In this document: positions 37,539-48,232 of the stretch, in pieces
How the letters are laid out: each line of letters begins with the position of its first letter
Numbering within the stretch: the stretch's first letter is position 1
Assembly: GCA_947470855.1 (NCBI GenBank)
Contig: CANIUQ010000002.1
Coordinates: 1-64,000, forward strand
Source of the DNA: Opitutia bacterium
Lineage (GTDB): Bacteria; Verrucomicrobiota; Verrucomicrobiia; Opitutales; UBA953
DNA: 64,000 nucleotides
Reading direction: 5' to 3'
Made by a program: the position numbers and the translations under genes
Notes under the pieces: model-generated
Database searches by the model: none
What the model was told of the DNA's origin: nothing
Seen by the model: only the letters and a program-made list of their open reading frames with translations

Positions 37539-37698
37539 TAGCCCCAGATTTACCTAACTAAGAAGGCCGACCATCTAAATTTTCTAGGGTTTAGACTTTA
37601 GCGACCCCTTCAGTTTTCAGTTCCATCGTCAAAAAACATCGCCGAGTAATACTCTCTTAAGCATCTATCGCCTTCCCCTTTTGTCTCTTAAAGCTTAA

Positions 37699-39735
<2,037 letters not shown>

Positions 39736-39785
39736 AGCTAACGAGCGATACTTGACCTTCTTGTCATTGAGTCTTGTAGTGCATC

Positions 39786-40436
39786 GTGGCAGCCAAACTC
39801 TTACTTTTTGATTGTGACTCGACCTTATCGGCTATCGAAGGGATTGATGAACTTGGCCGTTTGCGTGGACCAGCGGTATTTAGGGCCGTAGAAGATATGA
39901 CCAACGCGGCCATGAATGGTGGAACCCCCATGGAGGCAGTTTTTGCTAAACGTTTGGAGATGATTCAGCCCACTCTCGCTGAACTCGAGTCGATTGGACA
40001 AAAATACATTGCACACATTGAACCCACGGCTGTGGAAAGCCTAAAGGCTCTGCGTCAAGCGGGATGGACTATCGCGATTGTTAGCGGCGGTTTCACTCAG
40101 GCGATTCGTCCGCTGGCCGATTATCTCGGAATCGATCGCGTCGAAGCCGTCGAGTTAAGATTTAAGAGCGATGGAAGTTATGCTGGCTACAACGAGTCAT
40201 GCCCCACTTCTAAAACCAAAGGAAAAAATGTTGTCGCGCGAAAGTTGCGCGCCGAATTACAAGCTCGACCCGTCATTTTAGTCGGCGATGGAGCTAGCGA
40301 TTTAGAAGTCAAAGAAGACATCGATATCTTCATTGGCTTTGGTCGCTACGCGGTCAGACCCAAAGTCAAAGCAGGTGCTGACGTATTTATTTACGCCTTA
40401 GCCGAACTACCGGCGGCACTTAGTCAGCACCACTAA
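39786..40436 (+). CDS. HAD-family phosphatase, phosphoserine phosphatase-like
   Basis: 'LLLFDCDSTLSAIEGIDELGR', 'IVSGGFTQAIRPLADYLGID', 'VILVGDGASDLEVKEDIDIFIGFG'. Confidence 0.88.
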   Translation: MAAKLLLFDCDSTLSAIEGIDELGRLRGPAVFRAVEDMTNAAMNGGTPMEAVFAKRLEMIQPTLAELESIGQKYIAHIEPTAVESLKALRQAGWTIAIVSGGFTQAIRPLADYLGIDRVEAVELRFKSDGSYAGYNESCPTSKTKGKNVVARKLRAELQARPVILVGDGASDLEVKEDIDIFIGFGRYAVRPKVKAGADVFIYALAELPAALSQHH

Positions 40437-40954
40437 AACTTCAGGTGTTCACGTAAGAGTTTACGGCGATACCAGAAAATCTTTTCGATTTGCCCACGCA
40501 CGAAAGGATGAGCGATTTCACCAATCGGCCAAAGCGGGAGTCGATAAAGTACTTCATCATCCATTCGGGTCTTACCACCCTCATCATAAAAATTATGATA
40601 GTGTAACCAGACAGAGTACGGTCCTTTTAATTGTTGATCAGCAAAAGCATGCGGGGGATCCCAATGGACAATACGTGTCCGCCAACCAAAGGGAATTCCG
40701 TGCAATTTTAACTTATAGTTAATTAACGTCCCCTGCCCCATCACAATGGGTAAGGGAGTTAAAATTCTGAAGTCTAATTCAGGAGGAGTAATTTTTTGTA
40801 AATTTTCAGCTTTTGAGAAAAACTCGAAGACTTTCTCAATGGGCAAGGGAATCATCGTGCTTTCAAAAAAACGGTGCACACCCGAAGGTAGAGACTTGGG
40901 GTTAGCAAGGTGGTCTCGACGGTTGGCTTGGATAACTTTAGTGTAATTAGGCAC
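40433..40954 (-). CDS. SRPBCC family protein
   Basis: 'FFESTMIPLPIEKVFEFFSKAENLQKITPPELDFRILTPLPIVMGQGTLINYKLKLHGIPFGWRTRI'. Confidence 0.85.
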   Translation of the reverse strand: MPNYTKVIQANRRDHLANPKSLPSGVHRFFESTMIPLPIEKVFEFFSKAENLQKITPPELDFRILTPLPIVMGQGTLINYKLKLHGIPFGWRTRIVHWDPPHAFADQQLKGPYSVWLHYHNFYDEGGKTRMDDEVLYRLPLWPIGEIAHPFVRGQIEKIFWYRRKLLREHLKF

Positions 40955-41074
40955 GGGGACTGTCGTTCAATGGAAGGCAGGGTGGCTTGATTATGGCTAT
41001 CTGTCAAGGGACGCCCAAGGGAATGGGCTTGCCCCATTGATGGGTTTGGATTGAAAATCAAAAGAAGATTACGC

Positions 41075-41572
41075 ATGTCCTCCCCCCACTCTCGCAGACA
41101 AACCAATGGCGCTTTTGGTAATCAAAAGCCCCGTCCGATTGGTAGGGTCTTTGACTCTCCTGCACCAGTAAGAGAGGAAAAGGGTCCTAAGCAAAAAACC
41201 ATTGCCGATCGCTTGGCTGAATTCAGTCAACCTCTACTCGAACAGGCAGGAGGGAATCGTCTAGCCGCAAAGGGGGCCATGAATGTCGCTATCTTAATTT
41301 GGAATGCTTCGATTGAGGGACCTGAAAAAGTCAAAGACGCCAAAGCCAAGATTGCAGCCCTACCTGGATCAAATGCCGAGCAGGCAGATGAATTGGTTAC
41401 CAACATGATTGAAAGAAAGAATGAACTTTTCCCAGGGGAGAGTTCCTTGATTACCAATTTCGTCTTAAACTTTAACCGTCGTGGTACTTCTTTCAGCGTT
41501 TCATCGGTTAATGTTAATCCTGAAGGCCTGAAAACGGGAAATCTTCAAGAGATCATTCAGGCCAAGATGTAG
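41075..41572 (+). CDS. Hypothetical protein
   Basis: ORF 41051-41572; more plausible start MSSPHSRRQTNG (41075). Core 'FSQPLLEQAGGNRLAAKGAMNVAILIWNASIEGPEKVKDAKAKI'. Confidence 0.65.
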   Translation: MSSPHSRRQTNGAFGNQKPRPIGRVFDSPAPVREEKGPKQKTIADRLAEFSQPLLEQAGGNRLAAKGAMNVAILIWNASIEGPEKVKDAKAKIAALPGSNAEQADELVTNMIERKNELFPGESSLITNFVLNFNRRGTSFSVSSVNVNPEGLKTGNLQEIIQAKM

Positions 41573-41575
41573 GTC

Positions 41576-41601
41576 TTGAGTTTCTAGAACGAGAAACTCA
41601 A
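41576..41601. terminator. Perfect 10-bp hairpin between convergent genes (possible bidirectional terminator, no strong T-tract)
   Basis: TTGAGTTTCT-agaacg-AGAAACTCAA. Confidence 0.45.
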
Positions 41602-41609
41602 TCGGCCCC

Positions 41610-42755
41610 TTAGTCTTTATCGATTATCTCATCCTTGGCGCCAGCTTCATAGCGTTCACACCAAGCCTTGGACCAAGAGGCAAAATCGCCCGCCGCAATG
41701 TGCTCGCGGGCTTGATTCATTAAATCCTGTAAAAAATGAATATTATGCAAGGCTAACAAGGTGCCTCCCAGCGATTCGGTGGCATGATGAAGGTGGCGCA
41801 AATAAGCCCTAGTGAAATGCTTACAGGTATAGTTGTCCATTCCCTCAACCAGCGGACGATGGTCCTCTCGGTAACGTAGGTGTTTTACATTGATGGGACC
41901 ATCGGGCGTAAACGCACCCCCGTGTCGACCAATCCGAGTAGGCATCGTACAATCAAACATATCTGCACCTAGAGCAACCATTCGGAGTAATTGTGGAGGT
42001 GTTCCAACACCCATCACATAGCGAGGCTTATTCTTAGGTAAAAGAGGGGCAGCAATACCAACCTGACGGAGCATTTCTTCTTCGGGCTCACCAACGCTCA
42101 CGCCACCGATGGCAAAACCAGGAAAGTCTAGTCCGGCTAATTCTTCCGCACATCGTATGCGTAAGTCTTCAAAGACCGAACCTTGATTAATACAGAATAA
42201 ATGACGACCCGAGGCAAGGAAGCCATTATCTTTCGCGAGTTGTAACATCTCCTTCGCCCAGCGAATGGTGCGCGTTACAGCGACCTCACAAGCTTCCCGT
42301 TCACAAGGCCATGGCGGGCACTCATCAAGAACCATGGCAATATCTGATCCAAGGGCATCTTGAATCGCCAAACAGTCTTTCACATCGAGAAACAGCGGAT
42401 TGCCGTCAAGGTGCGACTTAAAATGAATACCTTCATCCGTGACCTTACGAAACTTAGCCAGCGAGAACACCTGAAAGCCACCGCTATCCGTTAAAATCGG
42501 CTTATTCCAATTCATGAATCGATGTAAGCCTCCCGCTTGCTTCACGATGTCGCGACCCGGACGAAGGTTGAGATGGTAAGTGTTACTGAGAAGAATTTGG
42601 GCTCCCGTATCAGCTACCATTTGCGGAGTGAGCCCTTTGACGGTCGCTTGCGTACCCACAGGCATGAAGACGGGGGTACGTACCTCGCCATGAGGGGTCT
42701 GCAGCACACCTAGACGGGCAGCCGTAGTCGTATCAGTTTTAAGCAGGGTAAACAC
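41610..42755 (-). CDS. tgt: tRNA-guanine (queuine) transglycosylase
   Basis: 'TPVFMPVGTQATVKGLTPQMVADTGAQILLSNTYHLNLRPG', 'ILTDSGGFQVFSLAK', 'CEELAGLDFPGFAIGGVSVGEP'-type region, zinc-site 'YTCKHFTRAYLRHLHHA'. GTG start. Confidence 0.97.
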   Translation of the reverse strand: MFTLLKTDTTTAARLGVLQTPHGEVRTPVFMPVGTQATVKGLTPQMVADTGAQILLSNTYHLNLRPGRDIVKQAGGLHRFMNWNKPILTDSGGFQVFSLAKFRKVTDEGIHFKSHLDGNPLFLDVKDCLAIQDALGSDIAMVLDECPPWPCEREACEVAVTRTIRWAKEMLQLAKDNGFLASGRHLFCINQGSVFEDLRIRCAEELAGLDFPGFAIGGVSVGEPEEEMLRQVGIAAPLLPKNKPRYVMGVGTPPQLLRMVALGADMFDCTMPTRIGRHGGAFTPDGPINVKHLRYREDHRPLVEGMDNYTCKHFTRAYLRHLHHATESLGGTLLALHNIHFLQDLMNQAREHIAAGDFASWSKAWCERYEAGAKDEIIDKD

Positions 42756-42770
42756 AATCGATCATTAGGA

Positions 42771-42851
42771 GACAAGTGGGCACATTGGCAAGGGGACATG
42801 GGAAAAGACAATACCCCCTTGTCATCGTATCACATTGCTTACATGTCCCCT
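42771..42851 (-). promoter_or_regulatory. Candidate structured leader RNA with mutually exclusive stems upstream of tgt
   Basis: Stem a 42771-42780/42814-42823 (9 of 10 pairs), stem b 42791-42800/42842-42851 (10 of 10), alternative stem c 42789-42795/42815-42821 (7 of 7). Stems a and b are interleaved. Confidence 0.45.
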
Positions 42852-42865
42852 CTCTTTGTGGCTAT

Positions 42866-43231
42866 CTACAGGGAAAAACTCTCTCCGCAGGAACAACTCG
42901 CCTTCGCATTAGGGTTGGAGAACTTAAAACCGCCCCCCATCATCTTATCGGAATAATCCAAATGTGTCCCACGAAGATAAAGAGCCGACTTGGGATCGAC
43001 CAAGACTTCGACTCCCTGCGAACGGACTAAGATATCCCCTGTTTTCGTTTCGCCAACAAAGCGCAACTTATAAGATAAACCATTACACCCCCCTCCAGAA
43101 ATAGCGACACGGAGGTACCGACCATTCGCCTCACGCTCAGCCAAAAAACGCACTTTTACTCCCGCAGCAGGCGTAAGAAGTATCAAGCGCTCATCGGCGA
43201 CACGCAGAGTGGATGGTTCGGCAACGGACAT
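42866..43231 (-). CDS. HesB/IscA (ErpA-like) iron-sulfur cluster assembly accessory protein
   Basis: 'LRVAISGGGCNGLSYKLRF', C-terminal 'FSNPNAKASCSCGESF' (C...CxC). Confidence 0.95.
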   Translation of the reverse strand: MSVAEPSTLRVADERLILLTPAAGVKVRFLAEREANGRYLRVAISGGGCNGLSYKLRFVGETKTGDILVRSQGVEVLVDPKSALYLRGTHLDYSDKMMGGGFKFSNPNAKASCSCGESFSL

Positions 43232-43332
43232 CAGAGAAAAACATTAGTGTAAACGCCCACAAGGCAAGTCCAGCCAAAGAAAAAGTGGCTTGCTGATTAA
43301 CGAGTAAATCAATAAATATTCTATTTCCGTGA

Positions 43333-43406
43333 GGTCGCGTAGCTCAGTTGGTTAGAGCGCTACATTCACATTGTAGAAGTCACAGGTTCGAGTCCTGTCG
43401 CGACCA
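43333..43406 (+). tRNA. tRNA-Val (anticodon CAC), CCA not encoded
   Basis: GGTCGCG TA GCTC AGTTGGTTA GAGC G CTACA TTCACAT TGTAG AAGTC ACAGG TTCGAGT CCTGT CGCGACC A: all four stems fold; 7-nt anticodon loop TTCACAT. Confidence 0.96.
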
Positions 43407-43586
43407 CGGAAAGTGGTTATCAACGCCTAACAACGAGAATAAAATCCTTAAGAGGCGAATCGATTTTAAGACTGAAATTAAAGGGGAAAGACGACTTTAT
43501 AAGCAGTTTTATAATAAAATTATATAATAATTATTATTGCCCGTGGAACTTTTTATTCTTATAGATTTATACAGATTTTCCTGGCA

Positions 43587-43931
43587 ATGCCCCAACCTAA
43601 AAACCCATTACCGGCAAATGATATCATGAAAGAGATTCATGAGCTTCATGACGAAAAGCGGAATTGCACTCTCGAGCGTCGAGCCAAATTTTGGGCCAAA
43701 TTAGGTGGCAAAGATTTTGAGTTAACTCCCGACAATTTTCACATCGCCCTCGCCCAGTGGTTACACAATGCAGGAATTATTGATAAAGATCGGATTAAAG
43801 ATGCCGCCGCTGCTCTTTACTGCCTAGGGGCAACAAACTCGAACAACCTCTTTCAAAAGATTCAACAAGGGAAACTCCATGATATGGGCATCAGTAAGAA
43901 TGGACGTCCCAATGGGAATGGTAAGCACTAA
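43587..43931 (+). CDS. Hypothetical protein
   Basis: 114-aa ORF with soluble coding-like composition after an AT-rich intergenic stretch; family not recognised. Confidence 0.55.
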   Translation: MPQPKNPLPANDIMKEIHELHDEKRNCTLERRAKFWAKLGGKDFELTPDNFHIALAQWLHNAGIIDKDRIKDAAAALYCLGATNSNNLFQKIQQGKLHDMGISKNGRPNGNGKH

Positions 43932-44005
43932 GACCCATTTTAAAGTTAATTTTCTGCGTCTTTGCTCGAACCCGTTGACAAAAGCCTAGTTTATCGAAAA
44001 AACTG

Positions 44006-45205
44006 ATGGCAATGAGCCGTCAGCAAGAAAGACGCCGATACCAAATATCGCGTGCTCGTTCTTTTTTAGAACGACGACTCAACGATATTCGGCAAAAACT
44101 CGATTTGAGTCCGACGGCAACCCCTCTCACGGGAGAGGCCGCCTATGAGGAAACTGAGATTGGCCGTGCTCCGGGTCAGTTACCAGCAGCCTCCCCTTTT
44201 GAGTCGAATAGTCCTACAAAATTTCGCGTACTTACCTACGACGAAAATCAATGCAAGGCAGAGGAGTTCTCCGAACTTGATAATATCGGGCGATATGCTG
44301 GCAGGCCAGGCATAGTTTGGATTCAAGTTCTCGGCATCACCGATCCGCAAGTCGTGCACATCGTGGGAGCCTTCTTTGATATCCCTATGTTGGCACAAGA
44401 GGATATCCTGACGGCAACTTCGCGTCCCAAATTTGAAGAGTATGGTGATAAAATTTTAACCATTGCACGTGCCGTTCGCATCGGTGTCGAGGAGAACACT
44501 CCACGCGGACAGCAAATCTCAATCGCAGCAGGTTCGAACTGGGTCATCTCCTTCCACGAAAATGACGAAAAAGTTTTCGAGGCCGTCGAAAAACGCCTGC
44601 AAGACAACCGTGGTAATTGTCGTCGCTGGGGTGCGGGCTACTTAGTTTACTCACTCCTCGATACCCTCGTCGATCGCTTACTCTACCAAACGGAGGAAAT
44701 TGAGGATGCCACGACTGAATTAGAAGACTCCATTTTATTGGGGACTGACAACTGGGATTTGAATGAGGTTTACCGTCTCAAACGAGTTGTTGTGAGATTA
44801 AGCCGTCTAGCTCAACCACTGAAAGACATGGTCAGTGTTCTCGAACACTACGAACACCCACTCCTCCCCTCTTCCTTGGATCTTTATCTGCGCGATCTTT
44901 ATGACCACGCCATTCGTGCGACTGACCGTATCGAACACGCACGGATGATTTTACAAGACCTGCAAGAATATCATCATACCCAGCAAGAACGCAAAACGAG
45001 TGAAATCATTCGCGTGCTTACGGTCATGAGTTCGGTCTTTATTCCGCTCACATTTTTAGTCGGTTTATGGGGAATGAACTTCCAATTTATGCCCGAAATT
45101 CACACCGAGTGGGGTCATAAATACGGCTATTATACTGCGGTCGGTGTCATGATTTTACTCGGCACAGGCATCGTCCTGTGGATGAAGAAAAAGCGTTGGT
45201 GGTAA
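44006..45205 (+). CDS. corA: CorA-like magnesium/cobalt transporter
   Basis: C-terminal 'VLTVMSSVFIPLTFLVGLWGMNFQFMPEIHTEWGHKYGYY' with GMN motif followed by a second TM and a basic tail. Confidence 0.95.
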   Translation: MAMSRQQERRRYQISRARSFLERRLNDIRQKLDLSPTATPLTGEAAYEETEIGRAPGQLPAASPFESNSPTKFRVLTYDENQCKAEEFSELDNIGRYAGRPGIVWIQVLGITDPQVVHIVGAFFDIPMLAQEDILTATSRPKFEEYGDKILTIARAVRIGVEENTPRGQQISIAAGSNWVISFHENDEKVFEAVEKRLQDNRGNCRRWGAGYLVYSLLDTLVDRLLYQTEEIEDATTELEDSILLGTDNWDLNEVYRLKRVVVRLSRLAQPLKDMVSVLEHYEHPLLPSSLDLYLRDLYDHAIRATDRIEHARMILQDLQEYHHTQQERKTSEIIRVLTVMSSVFIPLTFLVGLWGMNFQFMPEIHTEWGHKYGYYTAVGVMILLGTGIVLWMKKKRWW

Positions 45206-45211
45206 AGCAGC

Positions 45212-47506
45212 TTAAGCACAGTCCTGCGCATCGACATCGATAACATCGATGACCTGCTCATCACGCAATATCTTAGCACGCAAAGGCAACAGAGCAGCGA
45301 GAAGAGGTTTAACGCTTTTTACGAAATACCAACAATGCATTCGATAATGATCCTGCACACGTTCAAAGGGACAGGGAGCGGGTCCACGGATTTCCGCTAA
45401 ATCAGGATACAGCCGCGCAAACTCTTTAAGCCAAGTCTCAATAACAAAAGTGACTTTTTCTAAATTGCGCCCGCGGAAAACATGCCGAACGAGATGTCTC
45501 TCAGGCGGATAACCAAATTCATTTCGCTTTGCTAGTTCGGCCTCAGCAAATCCTTTAAAGTCCAATCGTTTAGCAAACTGTATGGGATCAGAAGCAGGTT
45601 GAAATGTTTGCACCACTACCGCGCCCTCTAAATCGCCACGGCCGGCTCGCCCAGCGACCTGAGTGAGTAATTGGAAAGTGCGTTCCGAAGCCCTGAAATC
45701 AGGCATTTGTAGCGATAAATCCGCATCCAGTATCCCCACCAGTGTGACGCGTGGAAAATCGAGTCCTTTGGCAATCATCTGGGTACCGAGAAGCATATCA
45801 TATTTACCCGACCGAAAATCGGAGAGCACTCGGCGAAAAAGATCTTTTTTACTCATGGTATCCGCATCCATACGGGCCACTCGTGCTTGAGGAAAAAGTT
45901 TAGCAATCAATTCCTCCACTTTTTGAGTACCATACCCTTTCCATCGAACCTTAGGCGAACGACAATGCGGACAAAGCACGGGTGCCGGCTGACGGTAGTC
46001 ACATAAATGACAACGTGCCGTTGAATCGGTTGTATGTAGAGTCAAAGAAACGCTGCAGCACGGACATTGTACAGCCTCTCCACAATCTGGACAAACGAGA
46101 GAACGGGAGTGTCCACGTCGATTAAGGAAAAGAATGACCTGCTCTTTTTTAGCTAAACGGTCACGAATGGAATCAACTAATTCGCGCGATAAAATGCTCT
46201 GTCCTTTGGCGTGTAAAATTTCACGACGCATATCCACAGTCCGAAAAGCAGGCATTGGACGATCATCAACCCGCTGGGGCATGGAATTTAAAACATAACG
46301 TCCCGAAATCGCATTCCGCCACGTTTCTAAAGAAGGCGTTGCTGAACCTAAAACACAAGCCGCTGATAGAAGCGAGGCTCGATAAACAGCCACGTCTCTT
46401 CCATGATACAAGGGAGTTTCGCCCTGTTTGAAAGAAGGCTCGTGCTCCTCATCGACGACAATTAAACGCAGTTGTGGTAGTGGTGCAAAAACAGCTGAGC
46501 GAGCTCCTACCACTACCCTGGCTTGACCAAGCGACATCGCCATCCAGGCATCAAATCGCTCGCCAGCGGATAATTGACTATGCCAAACCACCACCTGAGT
46601 TCCTAAATCACTTAAGCGAGAACGCAATCGTCCTACGGTTTGAGGCGTTAAAGCAACCTCAGGTACCAGAAAAATCGCTGAACCACCTTCAGTGACTACT
46701 TTGCGAATCAACGAAACATAGACTTCGGTTTTTCCAGAACCCGTCACACCATGCAAAAGATGAGTACGAAACTGTTTACAATCAAGGGTCTCTGAAATCG
46801 ATTGTACCGCTGCTTCCTGCGATTGATTAAGTTGATGTCCCTTCGCTGGAATCGATTCGGCTTCTGCAAAAGGGTCATTGTAAGCCACACGCCATAGCAC
46901 ATGCGCTTCTTCTTTAATCAGACCAGTCTTGATAAGGGCATCCACGGCTGGTTGCGCGATTCCTAGACCAGTCAGAGTCTTAGCACGTTCCACTGGCTGA
47001 GTCTGGGCACTTAAAAAATCAATAAGCTGCGCCTGCCTTGGAGCACGCTTACGCAATTTATCTAAAACATCTTTCTCCACGGGGCCAACGAGACTTAGCC
47101 AGCGACGAAACACTGGCCGCACGCCTTTTCGCACAGCGGCAGGGAGAACCGTTTCTAAAACGGAATTAAGCCCGCAGCCATAATAGCCACTCATCCATTC
47201 AGCCAAGCGACAGCAGTCAGCCGTTAAGACTGGCTGTTCATGTTCGAGAGTTAAAATACTTCGCAACTTAGTACCCACGGGAGCCTCCGCAGGATACTTC
47301 CATACCACCCCTAAACCTTGACGATGCCCCAAAGGGACTCGCACCAACTGCCCTACTTTCAATGTTCCTTTGAGGGCAGCAGGAACGGCATAGGTATAGG
47401 CCCGTGCTCCGCCGTCAAAGGGCACAACTTCGGCAACGCCGGGTTCAATCTCTCCAAAAAGGTCGGGCACAGCTCCCAATCTCGCCGAAGTCCTCCCGAC
47501 TTTCAA
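45212..47506 (-). CDS. priA: Primosomal protein N' (replication restart helicase)
   Basis: 'THLLHGVTGSGKTEVYVSLIRKV', 'LIVVDEEHEPSFKQGETPLYHGRDVAVYRA', zinc motif 'LVCPDCGEAVQCPCCSVSLTLH...CHLCDYRQPAPVLCPHC'. Confidence 0.97.
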   Translation of the reverse strand: MKVGRTSARLGAVPDLFGEIEPGVAEVVPFDGGARAYTYAVPAALKGTLKVGQLVRVPLGHRQGLGVVWKYPAEAPVGTKLRSILTLEHEQPVLTADCCRLAEWMSGYYGCGLNSVLETVLPAAVRKGVRPVFRRWLSLVGPVEKDVLDKLRKRAPRQAQLIDFLSAQTQPVERAKTLTGLGIAQPAVDALIKTGLIKEEAHVLWRVAYNDPFAEAESIPAKGHQLNQSQEAAVQSISETLDCKQFRTHLLHGVTGSGKTEVYVSLIRKVVTEGGSAIFLVPEVALTPQTVGRLRSRLSDLGTQVVVWHSQLSAGERFDAWMAMSLGQARVVVGARSAVFAPLPQLRLIVVDEEHEPSFKQGETPLYHGRDVAVYRASLLSAACVLGSATPSLETWRNAISGRYVLNSMPQRVDDRPMPAFRTVDMRREILHAKGQSILSRELVDSIRDRLAKKEQVILFLNRRGHSRSLVCPDCGEAVQCPCCSVSLTLHTTDSTARCHLCDYRQPAPVLCPHCRSPKVRWKGYGTQKVEELIAKLFPQARVARMDADTMSKKDLFRRVLSDFRSGKYDMLLGTQMIAKGLDFPRVTLVGILDADLSLQMPDFRASERTFQLLTQVAGRAGRGDLEGAVVVQTFQPASDPIQFAKRLDFKGFAEAELAKRNEFGYPPERHLVRHVFRGRNLEKVTFVIETWLKEFARLYPDLAEIRGPAPCPFERVQDHYRMHCWYFVKSVKPLLAALLPLRAKILRDEQVIDVIDVDAQDCA

Positions 47507-47542
47507 GCCGAGGGATAAAGGGCTGAACGATTATTTTTAACT

Positions 47543-48232
47543 TTAGATACGTGGGCGCGAGTGAGTCGCAATCCGAACACACATTAAGGCCCAAAAACAG
47601 CCGATACAATTAGCCACGGGCAACTGAAGGCTTCCTGGCATACTATAAAAAATACAGGCCCCAGGAAACCAAACTAAGTAGTTGGGCAGTAGATTAGGCA
47701 CGATTAAGCGTCGGTACCAACCAGGTCGCATCGCTAGTTTTAACTGTGAAAAATCCCAAGCATGATCTTTCCAATAGTGCGAAATAGCATTGAAAGGTGC
47801 GCCAATGAATACGGTGAAGAAGAATTGATCAAAAAGGACTTTTTTGAAAACGGTTGAGGGAGTGGCTTGGTGACCAAAAATTTCGGCTTGGAGTTGATAA
47901 AAGGCACAAACAATGATTCCCATCAAAGCCCACCAGAGCACGCTGTGAACTAAATCCAACCACGGGTGAGCGGGTCGAATAGAGGGAAAAGCCATCCGAA
48001 AACACCATGGAATAAAACCAGCAGAAAAAGCCGTACAAAGGGCCGCAAATGACCAAAGATTATTTCGATTATAATTTCCTAAAACATCCAACCAAGACCG
48101 CACGACATCGCTCTGGTAATAACTCACCACTAAAGAAGCGGAAGCGATTAAGATAAAAAGGGAGGGCCAAGCATTATCTCGTACCGCCTTAGCTCCAGCC
48201 ATCCAAGGTGAGTCCAGTGTCTCTTCGCTCAT
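47543..48232 (-). CDS. Integral membrane protein, possible Mpv17/PMP22-like
   Basis: 229 aa with several TM segments; C-terminal 'VLFDQFFFTVFIGAPFNAI...NLLPNYLVWFPGACIFYSMPGSLQLPVANCIGCFWALMCVRIATHSR' resembles the DQ...P...W.lWP.....F..vP...r.......W..yLs pattern. Confidence 0.6.
   Translation of the reverse strand: MSEETLDSPWMAGAKAVRDNAWPSLFILIASASLVVSYYQSDVVRSWLDVLGNYNRNNLWSFAALCTAFSAGFIPWCFRMAFPSIRPAHPWLDLVHSVLWWALMGIIVCAFYQLQAEIFGHQATPSTVFKKVLFDQFFFTVFIGAPFNAISHYWKDHAWDFSQLKLAMRPGWYRRLIVPNLLPNYLVWFPGACIFYSMPGSLQLPVANCIGCFWALMCVRIATHSRPRI

Noticed and set aside
42756-42865. PreQ1 riboswitch before tgt
   Set aside because: Leader has strong competing stems but I could not match the short A-rich preQ1-I or preQ1-II consensus; kept only as an unclassified candidate RNA.
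43333-43406. tRNA-Val as an attachment site of an integrated island
   Set aside because: No second copy of the tRNA 3' end was seen downstream, and no integrase or phage genes flank it.
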